Shown: positions 33,438-48,400 of the stretch, in pieces | Numbering within the stretch: position 1 is the stretch's first letter | Layout: every line of letters starts with the position of its first letter | Source: Turritopsis dohrnii | Lineage: Eukaryota > Cnidaria > Hydrozoa > Anthoathecata > Oceaniidae | Length of the DNA stretch: 64,000 bases | Direction of reading: 5' to 3' | Assembly: GCA_027922465.2 (NCBI GenBank) | Contig: BQMF02000058.1 | Coordinates: 620,001-684,000, forward strand | Position numbers and translations under genes: made by a program | Notes under the pieces: model-generated | Seen by the model: only the letters and a program-made list of their open reading frames with translations | Database searches by the model: none | What the model was told of the DNA's origin: nothing

Positions 33438-36400
33438 GTAAGTTTTAAGATTGGCTGGTTATGGGGTGTAATTTGTTTTTGAATAAAAAGTTCATTTGAA
33501 CTCATCATTTACTAAAACACCTTTTTCGGTAACAAGTCTAAAAAAAGTCTCTATTTTTAAATTAATTATTTTGAGCTGAAGGTTAGAGAAAAAATTTGCT
33601 ATTAGACTTTCATTTAATAGTTCTTATTCAATCTATCTATCTCTGTCACAATTTTTCGCCGTTTTTGGAAAGTCAGTTCAGATTTGGGATTGGTTTTTTA
33701 TTCAGTATAGTTAATAACAGACCCAAAACTCTAGGCTAAATGTAATACAAAAAGGCTCTTTTCAATATTATTTCATAAAAATATTAACTTTTTTTATTAC
33801 TTTTGAAATACTGTGTTGAAAACTTTCCAATTCAATCTTTAAAATTTTAATTAACAAGTCGGTAAAATATGCACACACAGCAGAAACATTTTCCAACGGA
33901 TTTCGTTTATGTTTTATAGAAGTTGTAGAAGTAGTTTCGTGGAAGCTTTGAAGAAGAATTTTAAGGCTTCTTCCTGCCTATTATATTGCAATCGAAATAT
34001 CATGAGAATATTCCTTAACAAGGAAATATTGGTGTTTTGAGAAATATGCTTGAAGAAGAAGAAAATGAAGGTTTGATAATAAACAAAACTCTGCTGTGAA
34101 AAAACTTTCAATATTATTGCAATGTATTTAGTATCAACATTGCTGGTGAATTTGTTTGATCATTAAATGCATGAAACATGCTCATTTCATTTAAAATAAA
34201 ATATACTGAAAGTTGAAGATGTTGAAAAAAGTGAACAAAATGGAACTGTCATAGAAAGCACAAATTACTTCACTTTTATGTGAATGAACTGTGTCTACAT
34301 ACTGATACAAACTGAAAGTATAAACATCATGTGCAAGATATTGGTGAACCATTATGTATAATAAAACTGTTTTTCTGGCTCTGAAACGTTATAGTGAATT
34401 GAAAAGTGAGTTAAATATTTTTTATTTATTATTATTAAGGAGGTCCTTTAAAGCCCCCAATTGGGCGACAGGAACTGCTCAACTAGACAACCATCTTAGA
34501 CATCATTCCTACTCTCTTATTCTCTTACTCAACATAACATACGATATATATGAATCTATTTCTTCAACACCTGCATATCACCACTTGAATATTTATAAAT
34601 AACACAAATGTGTACAAAAAGACAACTGACACAAAACTTTGTTAGGATCTGTATTGCAATGTTCTTTTCAAACATAATGTCTTATGTCTTATTATGTTCT
34701 AGAACATAATTACACTCCAAATTTTCACAAGGTTTTGCTTTAGCCATGAAGTTTCTAGTTTATATTGTTAAAAGACAAAGAGTAAAAGTTTATAATAAAA
34801 GTTCATTGCTAAAACTATATCTGATATTGAAAAACATAGAATCATTTTTTACTTTTTCTTACAAAAATGCCAAGTTAATCTGAAAGGAAGGTGTTATCTC
34901 GTTGTATTAGTTACACAGACCCAGTTCGAAGGAAAACTACGAACCAGGGGGATTTGAACCCACAACCTAGGTATTCTAGTGCTATTGCTCTACCAACTGA
35001 GATACCGGTTCATGGTGTATCACCAAGTTAATCTGTAGTAGGTTATACCGGTCAACAACTGTAAGTAATTATTGTTTTCTCTGCTCTGGGAAGGCTTGGG
35101 ATTTGTATCAATGGTAACAGCTCATGCAAGTACATTCCTTTTGGTATTGGAAATATAATTCCTGGTGTTTATTAAGTAAGCTTCATTTACGCTTGCAAAT
35201 CCTTTTAAGACATAAAATGGTATTAGTGTAACTTAGTGTTAAAAACTCTATTTTTGATGAATGGAGTTTGTATCTACTTTGTTTGTGAGTTTTGTTTTAT
35301 ATGGTTCTTGTCTTAACTTTTTACACAAACATAACACACAGTACACACCCAATAATGCAGGACAAATTCATATGATTATAAATTAATGCGAATCATGAGT
35401 TTGTGGTATTTACCGTATTTTCTCTATTAAACGGCCTGGGCATTTATTAAATTTTTCGGATTTTAAAGGGGGCATTTATTGGAGAGGGGCGTTAATTAGA
35501 GAGGGGCGTTTATTTCAAAAATGGACACTTCATTTTTGTTCTTTCAAAAACATTTATTTACATAGATAAGTTTCAAAGATAAGTTTCAACGCGAGTTTGA
35601 AATGTACCACAGAATTATGTTTCAAACTATAATAAGAGGTCATCATGTATATAAAAGTGTTTGGAGTCCTTATAACGGAGAAACACTTGTAGCTCATCCC
35701 GATGAAAGAGCAGAAGCATTAGAATATGATAAGTATGCCATTGGTATATATAAAATATGAAAATGATGAAGAAAGCGAAGAGCTAGTTGGTCATGTTCCA
35801 ATTTTTCTAATAAACGCCACCCTGTTATCAATTGAAAGGGGGCATTTAATAGAGAGGGGCGTTTATAGAATATTTTTTTGCGAATAAGAGGGGGCACACA
35901 AATTTTCACTTTTATTGAAAAAAAATCGAATCAGTACAACAAATAAAAATAACAAACAAATTTCGAGTTGTGAAAGTTTTTTATCATTATCATAATATAA
36001 CTAGTAACCCGGGTAAAATTTTTTACTGAGTTTAACTTCAAAAAGGATTTGTCATATTCGCTTTTCATGTGTGCAAATCCCGTAAAGAAAAATTTTTTTT
36101 GGACAGTGTTTAAGCATCTGTTGTACCCATTGCTTTCCAACTGCCTTGACGATCTCTTTTCTATTCTCAAGTTTAAGATATTGATACATATTAGAAGCAA
36201 GCACTTCCTGCTCCTGTTTTGGACCCATTCTGTTATCCTTGCTTAAAGTTTTAATTAAAGTTAGATGAAATTAATAGACACTTATTTAATGGTAGATATG
36301 ATGAGATGAGAAATTTAGAAGGTTTTAATTAACACAAAATTTTTCAATTTGCATTAATTAATGTACCATGTTATTTTCATGTGATAAGGTATATTATTAA

Positions 36401-39400
36401 ATTAGACTGTACATCCAGTATTATTTTAAATTGGGAAGAAATCACAGCAAAAATCTTCCTTACTTTTCAGCTCAACTGCAAGATGCAATTTTGTATATCA
36501 ATTTCCTTTAAACGAAATGCCACAGCCAAAACTGTTAAAAACCAATTTTTCACATAAAATAAAAAAAGCTCTTCTGAAAACAATATTGCCCTATAATAAA
36601 CACTGTCCTCTGATGAACACCACATTTTGAAAACAGCGTTTATTTTCGAGTCTGACGTCAGCAAAAGCTATGAATGTTTTCATTTTGTAGAAGATAATGG
36701 CGACAGTGATATTGATGCTCTTTGAAATTTTTGTATGATGTGAAAATATCTTTTGTATAAAACATTTTCACGCAATCTTTCGTTTTTTAGGAAAAGAAAA
36801 CTTTGTTTAAAGTCTGTTTTTATGTCATTTTTCATTTTGTAATAAACCCCCGCCTCTATTAACTGTCCCATCCAAAGGCTTGAATTTGTAACAAACGCCA
36901 GTGTTTATTAGAGGTAATATGCTATTATTAATAGTAGAAAATAGCCATTAAAAATCCAACTGTGTATTTTTTGGATCTTACAACAATGAAAACTACATTT
37001 ACTGACTTGTTATAATGAAATATAATAAGGTTCTGTAATTGCAATGCATGTTTCCCTGAAATAGCACTGAAACATATGACATAACATGCCATCGCAACAG
37101 TAATCTGATGAAAGAGCTTCATATGAAAAAGGACATACAAAAAAAAGTTCTGGTTAGATGTAAGCCTATTTAAGATTTGAATAGGAAAGACCAAACTTTG
37201 TTTTTAGTTTCCATAATATGAGAATGAATGAAAAACATTCTAATCTTCAGCTCAATTAGAAAAACCATAGTTAACATTTTTATTCATCCATTCTTTCTTA
37301 CTCATTATAACACTTTATTGTTTGTTATCAATATCCTGGAAGGGTTGTCAGGGTCTAATCTAGACCAAAGGAGCATCCTACATTTCTTTTTTTTCAAAAT
37401 TTATTTTGCCTTAAAAACTTCAAAAATTGGTCTTGTATAGGGGGTCACAGGTTTAACCCATCGAAATAAAGCTCAAGTTGCCCCTTTCCTAACAAAGTGC
37501 CCTTTGGATGTTCATAATGTGCCCTTTTTCCTTCTGCCGGACACTGCCCTTCTATTCTAGGTTAGATCCTGGTTGTATGCAATTGTATTTACAATTTTGA
37601 GCTCTATTTCTTACGCAATTACAGGGATTCTATTCCAATTCTTTGCGAACTGATTTTTGTTCTGGCATCATCTGGGTGTACAACAGATTTTAATAGCACG
37701 ACGTAAGTGACTATTCTCATGCTATATAGTAGATGCTATATGATTTATGTTTTATTGTGATTTGATTCGCCAAATCATCTCAGTGTCATAGTTTTGACTC
37801 AGTGAGGGAGCTAGGTGCGAGTAGGTTGTCGTTATCACCCTCAATACTTTATTGTTACAGCAAATGTCATTTTCATCCTAATGATGTTCTTGATATGGAG
37901 AGGAAGCAAACTCATTCTTACCATCATTTTCAACATCTTACTAACTTGGTTTTTGATTCTCGTGAAGATCTGGCTCAACCAACTGTAAGTTTCAAATATT
38001 TAATGATAGAATGAAAGTTTCATAAAGATAATTTTAGTCTTCAATGTCTCAGGACACTTCGCGTCACTATGCGTAATTGCTTAGAAACAAAAGCTATTCT
38101 GAGTAATAAACTGTGAACATAATTCATAATTAATAATTATTCGTAATTATTACTTCATTAAAAACAAATGTTAAAATGCCTCTTCTTGTTAAAAAGATAC
38201 GATCATCTAACTTGATCATGTAAGCTTGATCTTACGAAAAGCTTCGTTATTATTCACTGGCTGTTATTTTCTAAAATAATTATTACTGTTTCAGTCGTTT
38301 ACATGCACTTTCAATATTTTGGTTTGTAAACTGAGATAAAATGAAGACAGTCATAGTCCTTCCTCGTTAGCGTTCTTCAAATCTTTCTCACAACATTCTA
38401 TGCTGTTAACTTTCTAAATCAGCTGCATTATTGCAGTTACTGCTGTGCAAAATCAAATCCTGTATTTGCCCCTGCAAAGACTAAATTAAAAAACTGTAAT
38501 TTTCAGCATTTACATACTGGTGTTCAACCACACATAAACAATCCTCGGAGATGGTAAATAATGTTGTATTTCTTGTATGATATTCATTTTATGATGATGA
38601 TTGAACTTAAATCAACTTTCTTCATTTCAGGAATCCGCCCTTTCTTGATGGAGTTGTTAAAATCTTGCAAAAAAGTATTGAGGCTTTCCATGAGGTTATC
38701 TTACTACAGGTTAGGAAGTTATTCTTTCAGTCTGCTTTTGTTTTCATCCAGGTACTTATCTGAAAGATTGTTGATGATAGAGGTGTTGGTTTTGGGGATA
38801 TTTTTTAGAATTTTATTGAAAAAGCTATAAACAAGGTTATCACTGACATTGTGATTCAGTATTGTTAACTATGGGTCTTTAAAAACAGAATATTTGTTTT
38901 CGATTATTTTACATGATAATGTTTTATTGTTTTAGTTACAAGATGGATTAAATCCACAAACACCATGTTGGCAAAGCTATTTCATCTTTCTTCTCAGTTT
39001 TTTGGGAAGTATTGAAAGGTTTAAAGAATGTGAAACACTCCAGAATTGTGTGATTCAAAAAATTAGTGACGTTATTATGAAGATATGCAACCTGTTGAAA
39101 TCACAGTTGTCTTCATTAATGGATAAAAAACTCAATTTAGATGCAGTGAACTCATGTTTGGAAAGCATATGTTTTGCTGTAGGTTGTTAATTTTTGAAAA
39201 CATATTTTTGGTGTGTATTATTTTCTTTATGTTTCAAGCACCTATTTAATGTCAGTTTTACAATACAAACTCTGGTAACTAGGCATATGAAAATAACAAT
39301 AAAAAAACAACAGAAATGAACAATGATATTCCATAATTTTATATGGATAATATTAACAGATGTAACATTCTTTACACAGTTAATTTATTATGAGTAATGT

Positions 39401-42400
39401 AGGTTATAGCAAGAATAACCTCAGCTTTTTGGAGGGTTGCTAGTTTGTTCAAATAGATACATCATGTTTTAAATATTTACCTTTATGCTTTGTCCCTCAG
39501 ATAGAATGTGCAAGCTCAGCAAAAAGTCTGCAAAAAATCAAAGAATTTTCGATGCTGACTGGTGTGCTATTCAGGCTCCTAAAACAAGATGTGAGTAGCT
39601 AAACTTATTAAAACACCGTCTTTTAGTTCTTTATTTTTTAAGTAATTGTATTTAATAGAAATTTATGAGTGGGAGAAGCAGCAGTTCGCTAGATATGATG
39701 GAAATTGAAGACTGTAATGAAGATAAAGACGATGAAAAAAATACCTCTTGTGAGATTTTAAGTGTTTTTTAAGGACAAGTTGGTTTTTTTTTAATTTGGT
39801 CTTCTATAACAATAGTTTTTCATTTCAGATGATGAAACAGTTGTACATTCACTAAAAAAATGTCGTGTACTTTCATGTGTGGTTCTTGCTCATCTCCTAA
39901 TTGGAGTAACAAACAAGGGTTCAGCTGAACAAAGGAGACAGTTTGTACAAGTACCTGTTTTTTGTATTTTAATGAATTAGTTGACCACTAAATTGAAGGT
40001 TAAGATTTACAATCACTTTTGGTGATATTTCAGGAGGAATGGGATGCACCTGACAATGTTCATATTGTGAGTTTCAAAAAGTTTCAAATTATTATGTTGG
40101 CCAGGACCATGAGGGATTACCTGTTTCAAGTTCTTTTAAAAACTGTGTACCTTTACTTTTGCAGTATTTCTCATTAATGAAGACAATAGAACAATTTTCG
40201 TATACGTTATCGCATGATGAAACAGCTGCATTGGTTTCTGCTGCCAGGTACAACTCTCAACTTAAGGATTTCTATTATAATCGTCAAACCTTACAAGATT
40301 GCGCGAATCTAAATTAGGGCTCACATCAGTCCAGATTTGATATTAATTTCATCAAAACACAATGACACATATTTGTGGTGTTTTTCAGTTTTATAATTTG
40401 GAAAACATCAATAAGCCTTTCAATTACATCAGCATTGAATCTTGACACTGGTTCAGTAAAAGTTATGTACTGTTTTAACGTGTCCACATGTGAAAGAACA
40501 ATGAATTTATGTCGATTTGGTTCATTAAATTCTCTAAACGGCATTCAAGAGCGCAAATTCAATCGCTAATTGCACTCTCTAGAAGTTTCTCATTTTGTTG
40601 TGCAAGTCCTGCGGACTGGGACAAATTACACATTTTCTCCTCCTTACTCGTGATTTATCGTTAATTGCACTCCAAAATATGCCATTACTAGTAATAATCA
40701 TTCTTTAGATTGTGTCAGTGCTATAATTCAACTGACAAATTTAAATTAACAAATTTTGAAATAAAACTGAATGAATATAATAATTAACTTTTAAACAGAA
40801 ATAGTAAATAAATAATAAAGTAAAGAAATAATAAATTCTCTATTAATTTCCTAAAATATCAGATTTAACTGATTTAATGAATTCTAATGATTCTTTAAAA
40901 ATAATAAATTTTCCAATTTTTACCTCAGCAACAGTACTGCAAAAATATGTCTCATTAAAGAAGAGTCATTAAGCCTTTTCTTTTGACATGAAATCAGCTT
41001 AAAGGAGAAAGATTGAAGCAAAGGAGAACTGTAGTGTTTTGTAAAATGAATGTTTCTAGTATTCTCATACGAAGCCACTACTTAGAGGAAAGAATCCAAA
41101 AACGTAGTATCACCAAATCACCAAATCCTCCAATTAGAATTAAAAACAAGTGATAACCCCAACAAATATAGTAGTTGGAATCAATTGTTAGGCTAAGAAC
41201 CTTGAGATTGGAATTTATGTAAAAGGGGTTACCTAGATATGGTGTCTTGCACCTTATATAGCTCAAGAAAGGCTTTAAAACACCACTTTTGTGTGGCCCT
41301 TTCTAACCAGGCAATCATAGATGAGCATTAATGAAAGGACCAAAAAAGAAATTAAATATCACATGATAATATTTAATAATAATGTCTACTTATTAGAATT
41401 TATTGTTTTAGGCAACAATTATCACATTTCAAATCTGATCAAGATAAATGTTATGAATTACTGTGCTGTATCACTCATTTGGTCAAGCTGTTGATTGAGT
41501 CTGATTCATCTAATGTCCAGCAGCAAAAGTTGGTCGTAGTGAAAATTGTGGAAGTATTTTGGTCAGTTTCTCACAGTAATAAAGTTGACTTTATTTATGA
41601 CCTCAACTTAGAATGACTGACAATTTAACTACCTTATTTCAATTCTTATTTCAGGTGCATAATAAATGTTAAATACTCACCACATGTTAGGATAAGAATG
41701 AGTGAACTTCTCTATACAATATCCCAGGTATCTTATTAATGCTTTTTTGTATCTCAAGTGTTTGTATAACGTTTGTGCTTCAGCAAAATCTTATGCATTT
41801 ATGTACTTATGTAGGTGGATGAGAAAGACGAAATTTGGAAGTTCAACATCAACACTGGTTTGTACTTCTTTTCTTTGTTTCATAGTGGTAATACACAAGC
41901 GTTTTTCATAACCAACTATATTTATATAACATTATTGGTTGCTCTTTGGTTTGATTTTAGAATTTCTCACTGATGGATTTTGTTTTAGACTTATACAATG
42001 CGTTTGATCTTCTTTGTGAAATGTTGAATGATGGAAGTTTACTAGTTCAAGTTCATGTCTGTGAAATATTGGCTTGTCTTCTTCACAAGAAACAGAAAAC
42101 TGCCAAAGAAAAACCCTTCTGTAAATTTATTAAGAACTTACATGAATATCAGGTAAAATATGGAATTTTTTGCTTTTGGAATTCTTAAAAAATGCCTCCA
42201 TTCAGTTAATTATTTTTTTCTATATGTGACCGCCCAGGGGATTTTGATAACGAAGGAACAAAAGAAATAACGATATTTATTGTTCTTCTGTAACGCTATT
42301 ACGATACTCAAGTAACGTTATAACGTTATAACGTTATATTCTTTAATCAGTAACATTATAACCTTTTATGGTTTATTGTTATAACGACATCATTGTTTGC

Positions 42401-45400
42401 GTATGAATTCATCTCGTGTTTATTAGAAAACGCACGACAGGAAACACCAATAAAACTATGCCGTTTCATAGAAAAAATAATCTCATGAGTTTATTGCAGC
42501 TGGTAAACATTATAAAAACAGAAAAAAATCAATTTAACAAAATTTAATACGAATATGTTCAGGCAAATATGTATCATTTCGTTTTAAGGATTTCAACTAA
42601 CCCAACATCAGTTTCTTTTTACCTGTTTGCATATTAAAATGTCTGGTTCTCATTCAGTTACATATAAAAGATAGGTATTTCAAAAACTGCTACAAATAGA
42701 AACCATCCGCTATAATTCTATTTTAAGTTGTTTGACAGGATTGCTATTGCAATACCTTCAGGAAAACGTTTTATTTTCAAAAAGATGTATTTTCACTCAG
42801 GGAAAGTTTTCAACAGAGGTTTTCTTTGTGAAACCTTTTGGAAGACCTATACTGCAATAGCATTAATAAAGATGTTGGTAAATTTGTTAAATGTTTAAAT
42901 TTGGCTTCATGCTACCCATGAGAAAAACATTAGGAAGATCTTTTATTTGCATTGCATTGCATCTTCATTTCAAAAACATTCGAACACACTGACTGTTCAT
43001 GTATGTAAACATTCGATATGAACTCTCTGGTGTTTTGGCTGAAATCATGTTTTTGGTTTTATATAGTTATCTTGGACTATTGTTGTTTGATAGCATTGGA
43101 AATAAAAGATAATACATCGTTCCCTGAAATTCAAAACACATTCAAAACAGCTACCACAGAGAGAGTTAGAACTGTAAGGCAATTCCTGAAAAACAGCCCA
43201 TTGTAAATTAAATTGGCCGGAGTACAAATTCATTGTTCTTCTTTTTTAAGTGTATATCGAAGTGCTGTAAACTGAAAAATCTGAAAGAAATTTCATGGTG
43301 ATTACTTTCGCAAGAACTGCAAGAAACGGTTTTCATAATCGTATAATGTTTTATTGTTATGTTGTAACGTTACAGTAACGTTACTTTATAACGATGATAT
43401 AACGTTATATCGTTATGCATAACATTTTATTGTTTATATAGTAACATTAAGAATATTGTTATGTAACTATATTGTTTTATCGTTTATTATCAAAATCCCC
43501 TGGACGGTCACATGTATGAAATCAATGTTAATACCAGATGTCCAAAAAAAAACTTAACATGAATTTAAAACTTGATTTCGCAGTAAGGATTGTTAAATAT
43601 CTTGAGTTTTTCACATGTTGTTTTTTTTATTATTAAGACACAGACATACCAAATTTGGGATGTATATGATAAATATCTCAAAATTTATTGTGAATAGTGC
43701 ATCGTTAGGTATAAATGGGGTCCCGCAAAAAAAGAATAATTGACATCATTTGTGATTTTGATTTTTTCATCAATTGAATCTTTAGTTAATTTCACAATAA
43801 AGTTGGTGCCATGGTAACCAAATTAATTGCAAAGTTAAATAAAAGTAACAGTTTAGGTTCTTCATTATCAAAAAACAGTTTTGATATATCCACCTTCTTT
43901 TGGTAGAACAGCCTTCAAACGTGGAAGAAACTGTTTCATTGCCTTGCGGATTTCCCTCAAATCAGTTGCACGTTCATCCCAGACTTCCCAAATCCTTGCT
44001 TCTAACTCTTCTGTTTTTTTCGAACGGGTAACAGTGACAACTCTGGTAAACCTTTTCTCGGACACAGTCCCAAAAGTAATAATCCAAAGGATTACAATCA
44101 GGCAATTTTGGAGGCCAGTCAGTGCTTTTAACAAATCTCGATTACAATTTCTCCTTCAGAAGGTTCTGGACTTTGTTTGCGCAATGCGAAGGTGCACTAT
44201 CTTCTACGAATGTAAAATCTTTTCGTGGAAACATGGCTTCAACTTCAGAAATTAATTTGTCTCGTAGATGTTTCATGTAAGATTCTCCATTCACTTTAAG
44301 ACCACTTTCACCGACAAAGAAAGGTTTCGTAACACCTTTCCAGGTAATCACAGCAGACACCATAACTTTTTCACGTAGCTTGTTCCCTTCGCTAAAAAGT
44401 CTTTTTGGTGGAACATCTTTCTTCGGGCGATCAAAGTAAACACGATTGTTTTGGCCATTCGTTGGAACTTGTAGAGTGAAATCCTTTTCATCTTGGAACA
44501 CTAGGCGTGGGAGATGATGAACAGAAAAACGTTGGAGAAGTCTTTCAGCACGTTTGGTTCTTCTTTGACGACAGCGGCATTCATTTGTGGAGTTTTCAAA
44601 CGTTTGTAACAGTGAAGCTTTCTTTTCTTAACAAGACGGTGCGCTGAAGACTTGCTTATTGAGAGCTCTGAAGCAATTTCTCTTATTGAATTGTGTCCCA
44701 AGATCCCGTCTTCTTCTTGGGAGCAAACAAGTTCTTCAAAAGCAGTGCAATTTTCTTCAGTCGTAGCAGTTATGGGTCGTCCATTCCCTTTTCTACGCAC
44801 TGTAGATCCAGTTTCCTTTATTTTCCAATCAAATTATGTACAGCCATGTGAACATTTAAACGTTGGATGCTCCTTCCATATTCTGTTTGCATTCCAGCCT
44901 TTCTCTAAAAAGTCATTTTCAATGACAGCTCTTTGATTATTGGACAGAATCATCTCTTTCTTTAGTTTTCAAGCAGCAAACTGGGAAACGTTAGAACTTG
45001 AATTAAAATGATTTTTTTTACAATGCAATGTTTTCTTATAATGCAACGACTTCTTCCTAAAGAGGAATTGAATGAACAAAACTTAAAAATGTAAGCACAG
45101 TCAAACTTTTACTGCTCTGCTACTCTTGTTTAATATTTTTCTGTGACGTCAATTTTTGCGGGTTTTTTATTTGACCTGTGAATTACGAATCCTGACATAA
45201 AGAAATTGAGTAGATCTGATGCTGAAATTTCTATAGCGTTATCGAGCTTTATTTTATGCAGCATCAAAATCATTTAAAGTTTCTTTTGGGACATCCGGGG
45301 TATATCAATCAGGTATTCTATGTATTCCCAGTGAAAGTGTATAGAAGTGATGATGGTGAAGAAAATAAAGAAAGGCATCTTCATTATCAATTGAAGCATC

Positions 45401-48400
45401 AGTTAAAGCTTTTTTTAAACATCTCATACCTTTCACTTTCTTCAGGTTCAGTGAAAATGTCCAATTTGCCTTCTCATGTTTATTAAGTTGATTTGTTTGT
45501 TTTAGGATGGGAATGAGTCTTCCAAAGACTTGGAATTTAATAGGACTTTGACTATAGTCGTTGCAATAAAAGAAATCATCATAAAAAACCATGATTTAGA
45601 AGAGCAAGCATTATGGGTGCTTTTGAATAATGCATATCAAAGCACAATAGAATCCCTTGATATATTTACAGTATGTTTTTTATAGTTTCATGGGTTGCAT
45701 TGATAAAAGTCAAAAGTATGACTTCCCATGAAGGGTACTCTATGACTAACCCACAGAGGAATTATTATTGTCAGGATAAAGATGACATTTTTTGGTTTAT
45801 TCTAGATGTTAAAAAGTTTATCAAAATCGTTTGGGTATAGTGACTTTGACACATATCTTCAATCACGAATTCGATTTATTGTTCACAGATACTTAACATC
45901 AGGTTATCCCATTCAACAGTTTCCAACATTATGTCTTGGAATGCAACCTGTGGAATTTTTCAAGTAAATCTGTCTACTTTCATTCATATTAGTTTGATAA
46001 AATCAGATCTATATTTTATCATCCAATATTTCAGGAGATATTGCTGTTATGTTATACCATATTTGGTATTAAAAGACAACTTTCAAGTGATTGAGGAAAT
46101 TCACAACTGGTGCCCCATTGTGAATGGTGGCTGGAAGCAGTTACTGGTTGAGTGCTATCCAACAATCATTGCCTTTATATTATTAGAATTTATAGAAGAT
46201 GAAAATGCTTTTTCTACAGTTGAAAACTTACATCACAATGTCTGCTTGTCAAACCTTCACAAATGCTTTGGACCTGAAGTATGTATCTACATACTTGTAA
46301 CTTTCTTTACTTTATCTTTGTATCCCAGGATTTTGCATTTAAGAGATATTTTACTTTTAGAGCCTTTTTTATCCTTTCCTTTTGATACAGTTTTTGGATA
46401 ATCCAACATCTACGTAATTTTGATCATTAGCATCAATAACAATTATGATGTCAGTGTCATGTTCCTGCTCCATTTTGTCTTAGTTGTTTGTAAAGGAATT
46501 GAAACAAAGTATTGAAGAAATCATATATCATTTAATACTACATCTGCCAGATTGCGATAAAAAGTGAGTGCTTTGTTTTCAAATGCAATTATCTAAAACA
46601 AAAAGAACAATTCATTACCAGGTTATCAAAGTACCTTCTTGTTTATTACTCATGCTTATTGTTTATGAGAATTAAGCAAGTTTTTTGTTTTTGCTGTCTT
46701 ACAATGTTGTTGTATTTTTTTTTTTTTTTTTATAGTATATCTGATCAGTTTCTCGAAACCTCGATTTCCCATCTCGCAAAATATTTTGGTGATGTTAAGG
46801 CTCCCATTGACATATTTGCTCTTCATCCAGTAAGACAGATTTTGATAGCAAAATCTAGTATCTTTATGTGGCTATTGTGCTATTAATCTGAAGGTACTTT
46901 GATAACCTGGTAATGAATTGTTCTTTTTGTTTTAGATATTGGCTCCAAATGTCTTGACAATGTTGGCAAAAAGAATAACTGAAGCCCAAAGATGTCATGA
47001 ATATCTTTCTGTCTTTCGATCATATGAGATTTTTATTAACTTTTTACTTTTTAATATTGGTGACTTGGAACAATCATGTGGACATTACCTCATCAAAGAC
47101 CTAATTTATCGTTCCTTTTTTTTCTTGGATGGGAAGTATGACACTCGAATACATGACTATGTTATTGAACTTTGTTTTGGTGTTTTGAGTAATTTGATCA
47201 ACGAAGGACAACGCCATTCTTATGTCATGGTAGCAATTAGAAGCCATCAATCTTTCATTGCCCACAGAATACAATATATCATGGAGAACTGCCTGCATGA
47301 GAGGAATGGAGAATTATCTGTCACTAACCAGCTGCTATTCAATAGATCTTTGCAGATATTGCAGCCAGTGTTTGGAGAAAGTGATCTCAAGATAAAGTCT
47401 TTGCTGGATATTACCACTATTACTTCAAATAATGAAAATCTATCTGAACTTTTCAATGTTTTATCATCATGTGACGATTGTGAAGGGGTCAGTTGTTGTT
47501 GTTGTTTATTGTTTTTTTATAGACAAAGTGAATCTGATTATGTGAAACTTTTGTGATGTTTTGTGTATTTAGAATCGTTTTCCATTTTTGAAGAAGTCAG
47601 TTGGCGGCAAACCTATGACTGTTCTAAAAAATATTAAAAGGAGAATGACTTGCCAGTCATTTCATTCAGCAGGTAATGTTTTGAATGGTTTGTCATGGGG
47701 TTTGTTTTCGTCTTCACAGATGTCTGATGAGAATAGTACTGTTGAATTACAGCCTACTACACCGATCTTAAGAACCTGCTATCATCAGCGGTGAATGAAG
47801 ATACACCTTACAAGATTCTTGTTGTGGAATGTATTGGTTTTTTGGTTAACAGACATGGTAACATGCTCCAAAGAGATATTGTAAAGACAGAAGCTGGTAT
47901 TTCTGAAATGCAACTGATATTCGAAGCTGTTCTTCACTCTTGTACAAACAAAGAGTAAGACCAACAGTATTCATTCATTTGGGAGTTGTGGGAGATTTCT
48001 TTGTATTGTGCATACATGAATTGCTTAAAAATATTATTAAGTTTTCTTCATTCATTCACAATAAACCTTCCCTTACGTATTTTACTGTTTAGTGTACTCA
48101 TTTCTCAAATTGCTATCAACTGCTTACAAAAAATGTTTGCTACAAAGTTATGGTCTGAGGTTCTACCCTTCATTGACAAAAGCTATCCTTTCATAAAATA
48201 TCTACAAGCTTTTCAAACGAAATCAAAGGTATGAATCAACATTGAAGTTTTTTTTCGAATTGTATGGCAATGGTATTATGGGTCAAATTATATCGTAGGA
48301 ACTATGTATACTGATTTTTGAAATGCTTATTTTTTTTCCAGTCCATGAAGAAAAGAACAAATAAATGCACAAAAGAAACATTGAATGTGCAGTTGTTATC

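Larger units (their letters stand above)
33438..37624. other. ATM: ATM intron 14
   Basis: A 4.2-kb intron. It holds a tRNA-like segment on the minus strand (34928-35014) and an inverted-repeat element (35413-36914), inside which is a short match to the acccgggtaaaa repeat of 19590. Positions 33440-34900 contain nothing recognised. Confidence 0.6.
42153..45505. other. ATM: ATM intron 28, two adjacent transposons
   Basis: Of 3.35 kb, about 3.05 kb is accounted for by the inverted-repeat element at 42225-43512 and the mariner-like element at 43534-45300, which lie only 21 bases apart. Confidence 0.8.

Noticed and set aside
34928..35014. Functional tRNA gene
   Set aside because: The acceptor, D and T arms look good, but the anticodon stem does not pair and position 33 is not T.
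43881..44255. Plus-strand ORF of 124 codons
   Set aside because: It is the reverse shadow of the mariner transposase, whose minus-strand motifs are recognisable.
45256..45486. Plus-strand ORF that could be an extra ATM exon between exons 28 and 29
   Set aside because: Its first part is the right terminal repeat of the mariner element, and exons 28 and 29 already join in phase 0 without it.
47588..47794. ATM exon 35 reading straight on into the following ORF
   Set aside because: The continuation has no ATM similarity; splicing from 47672 to 47753 restores the frame and the family match.
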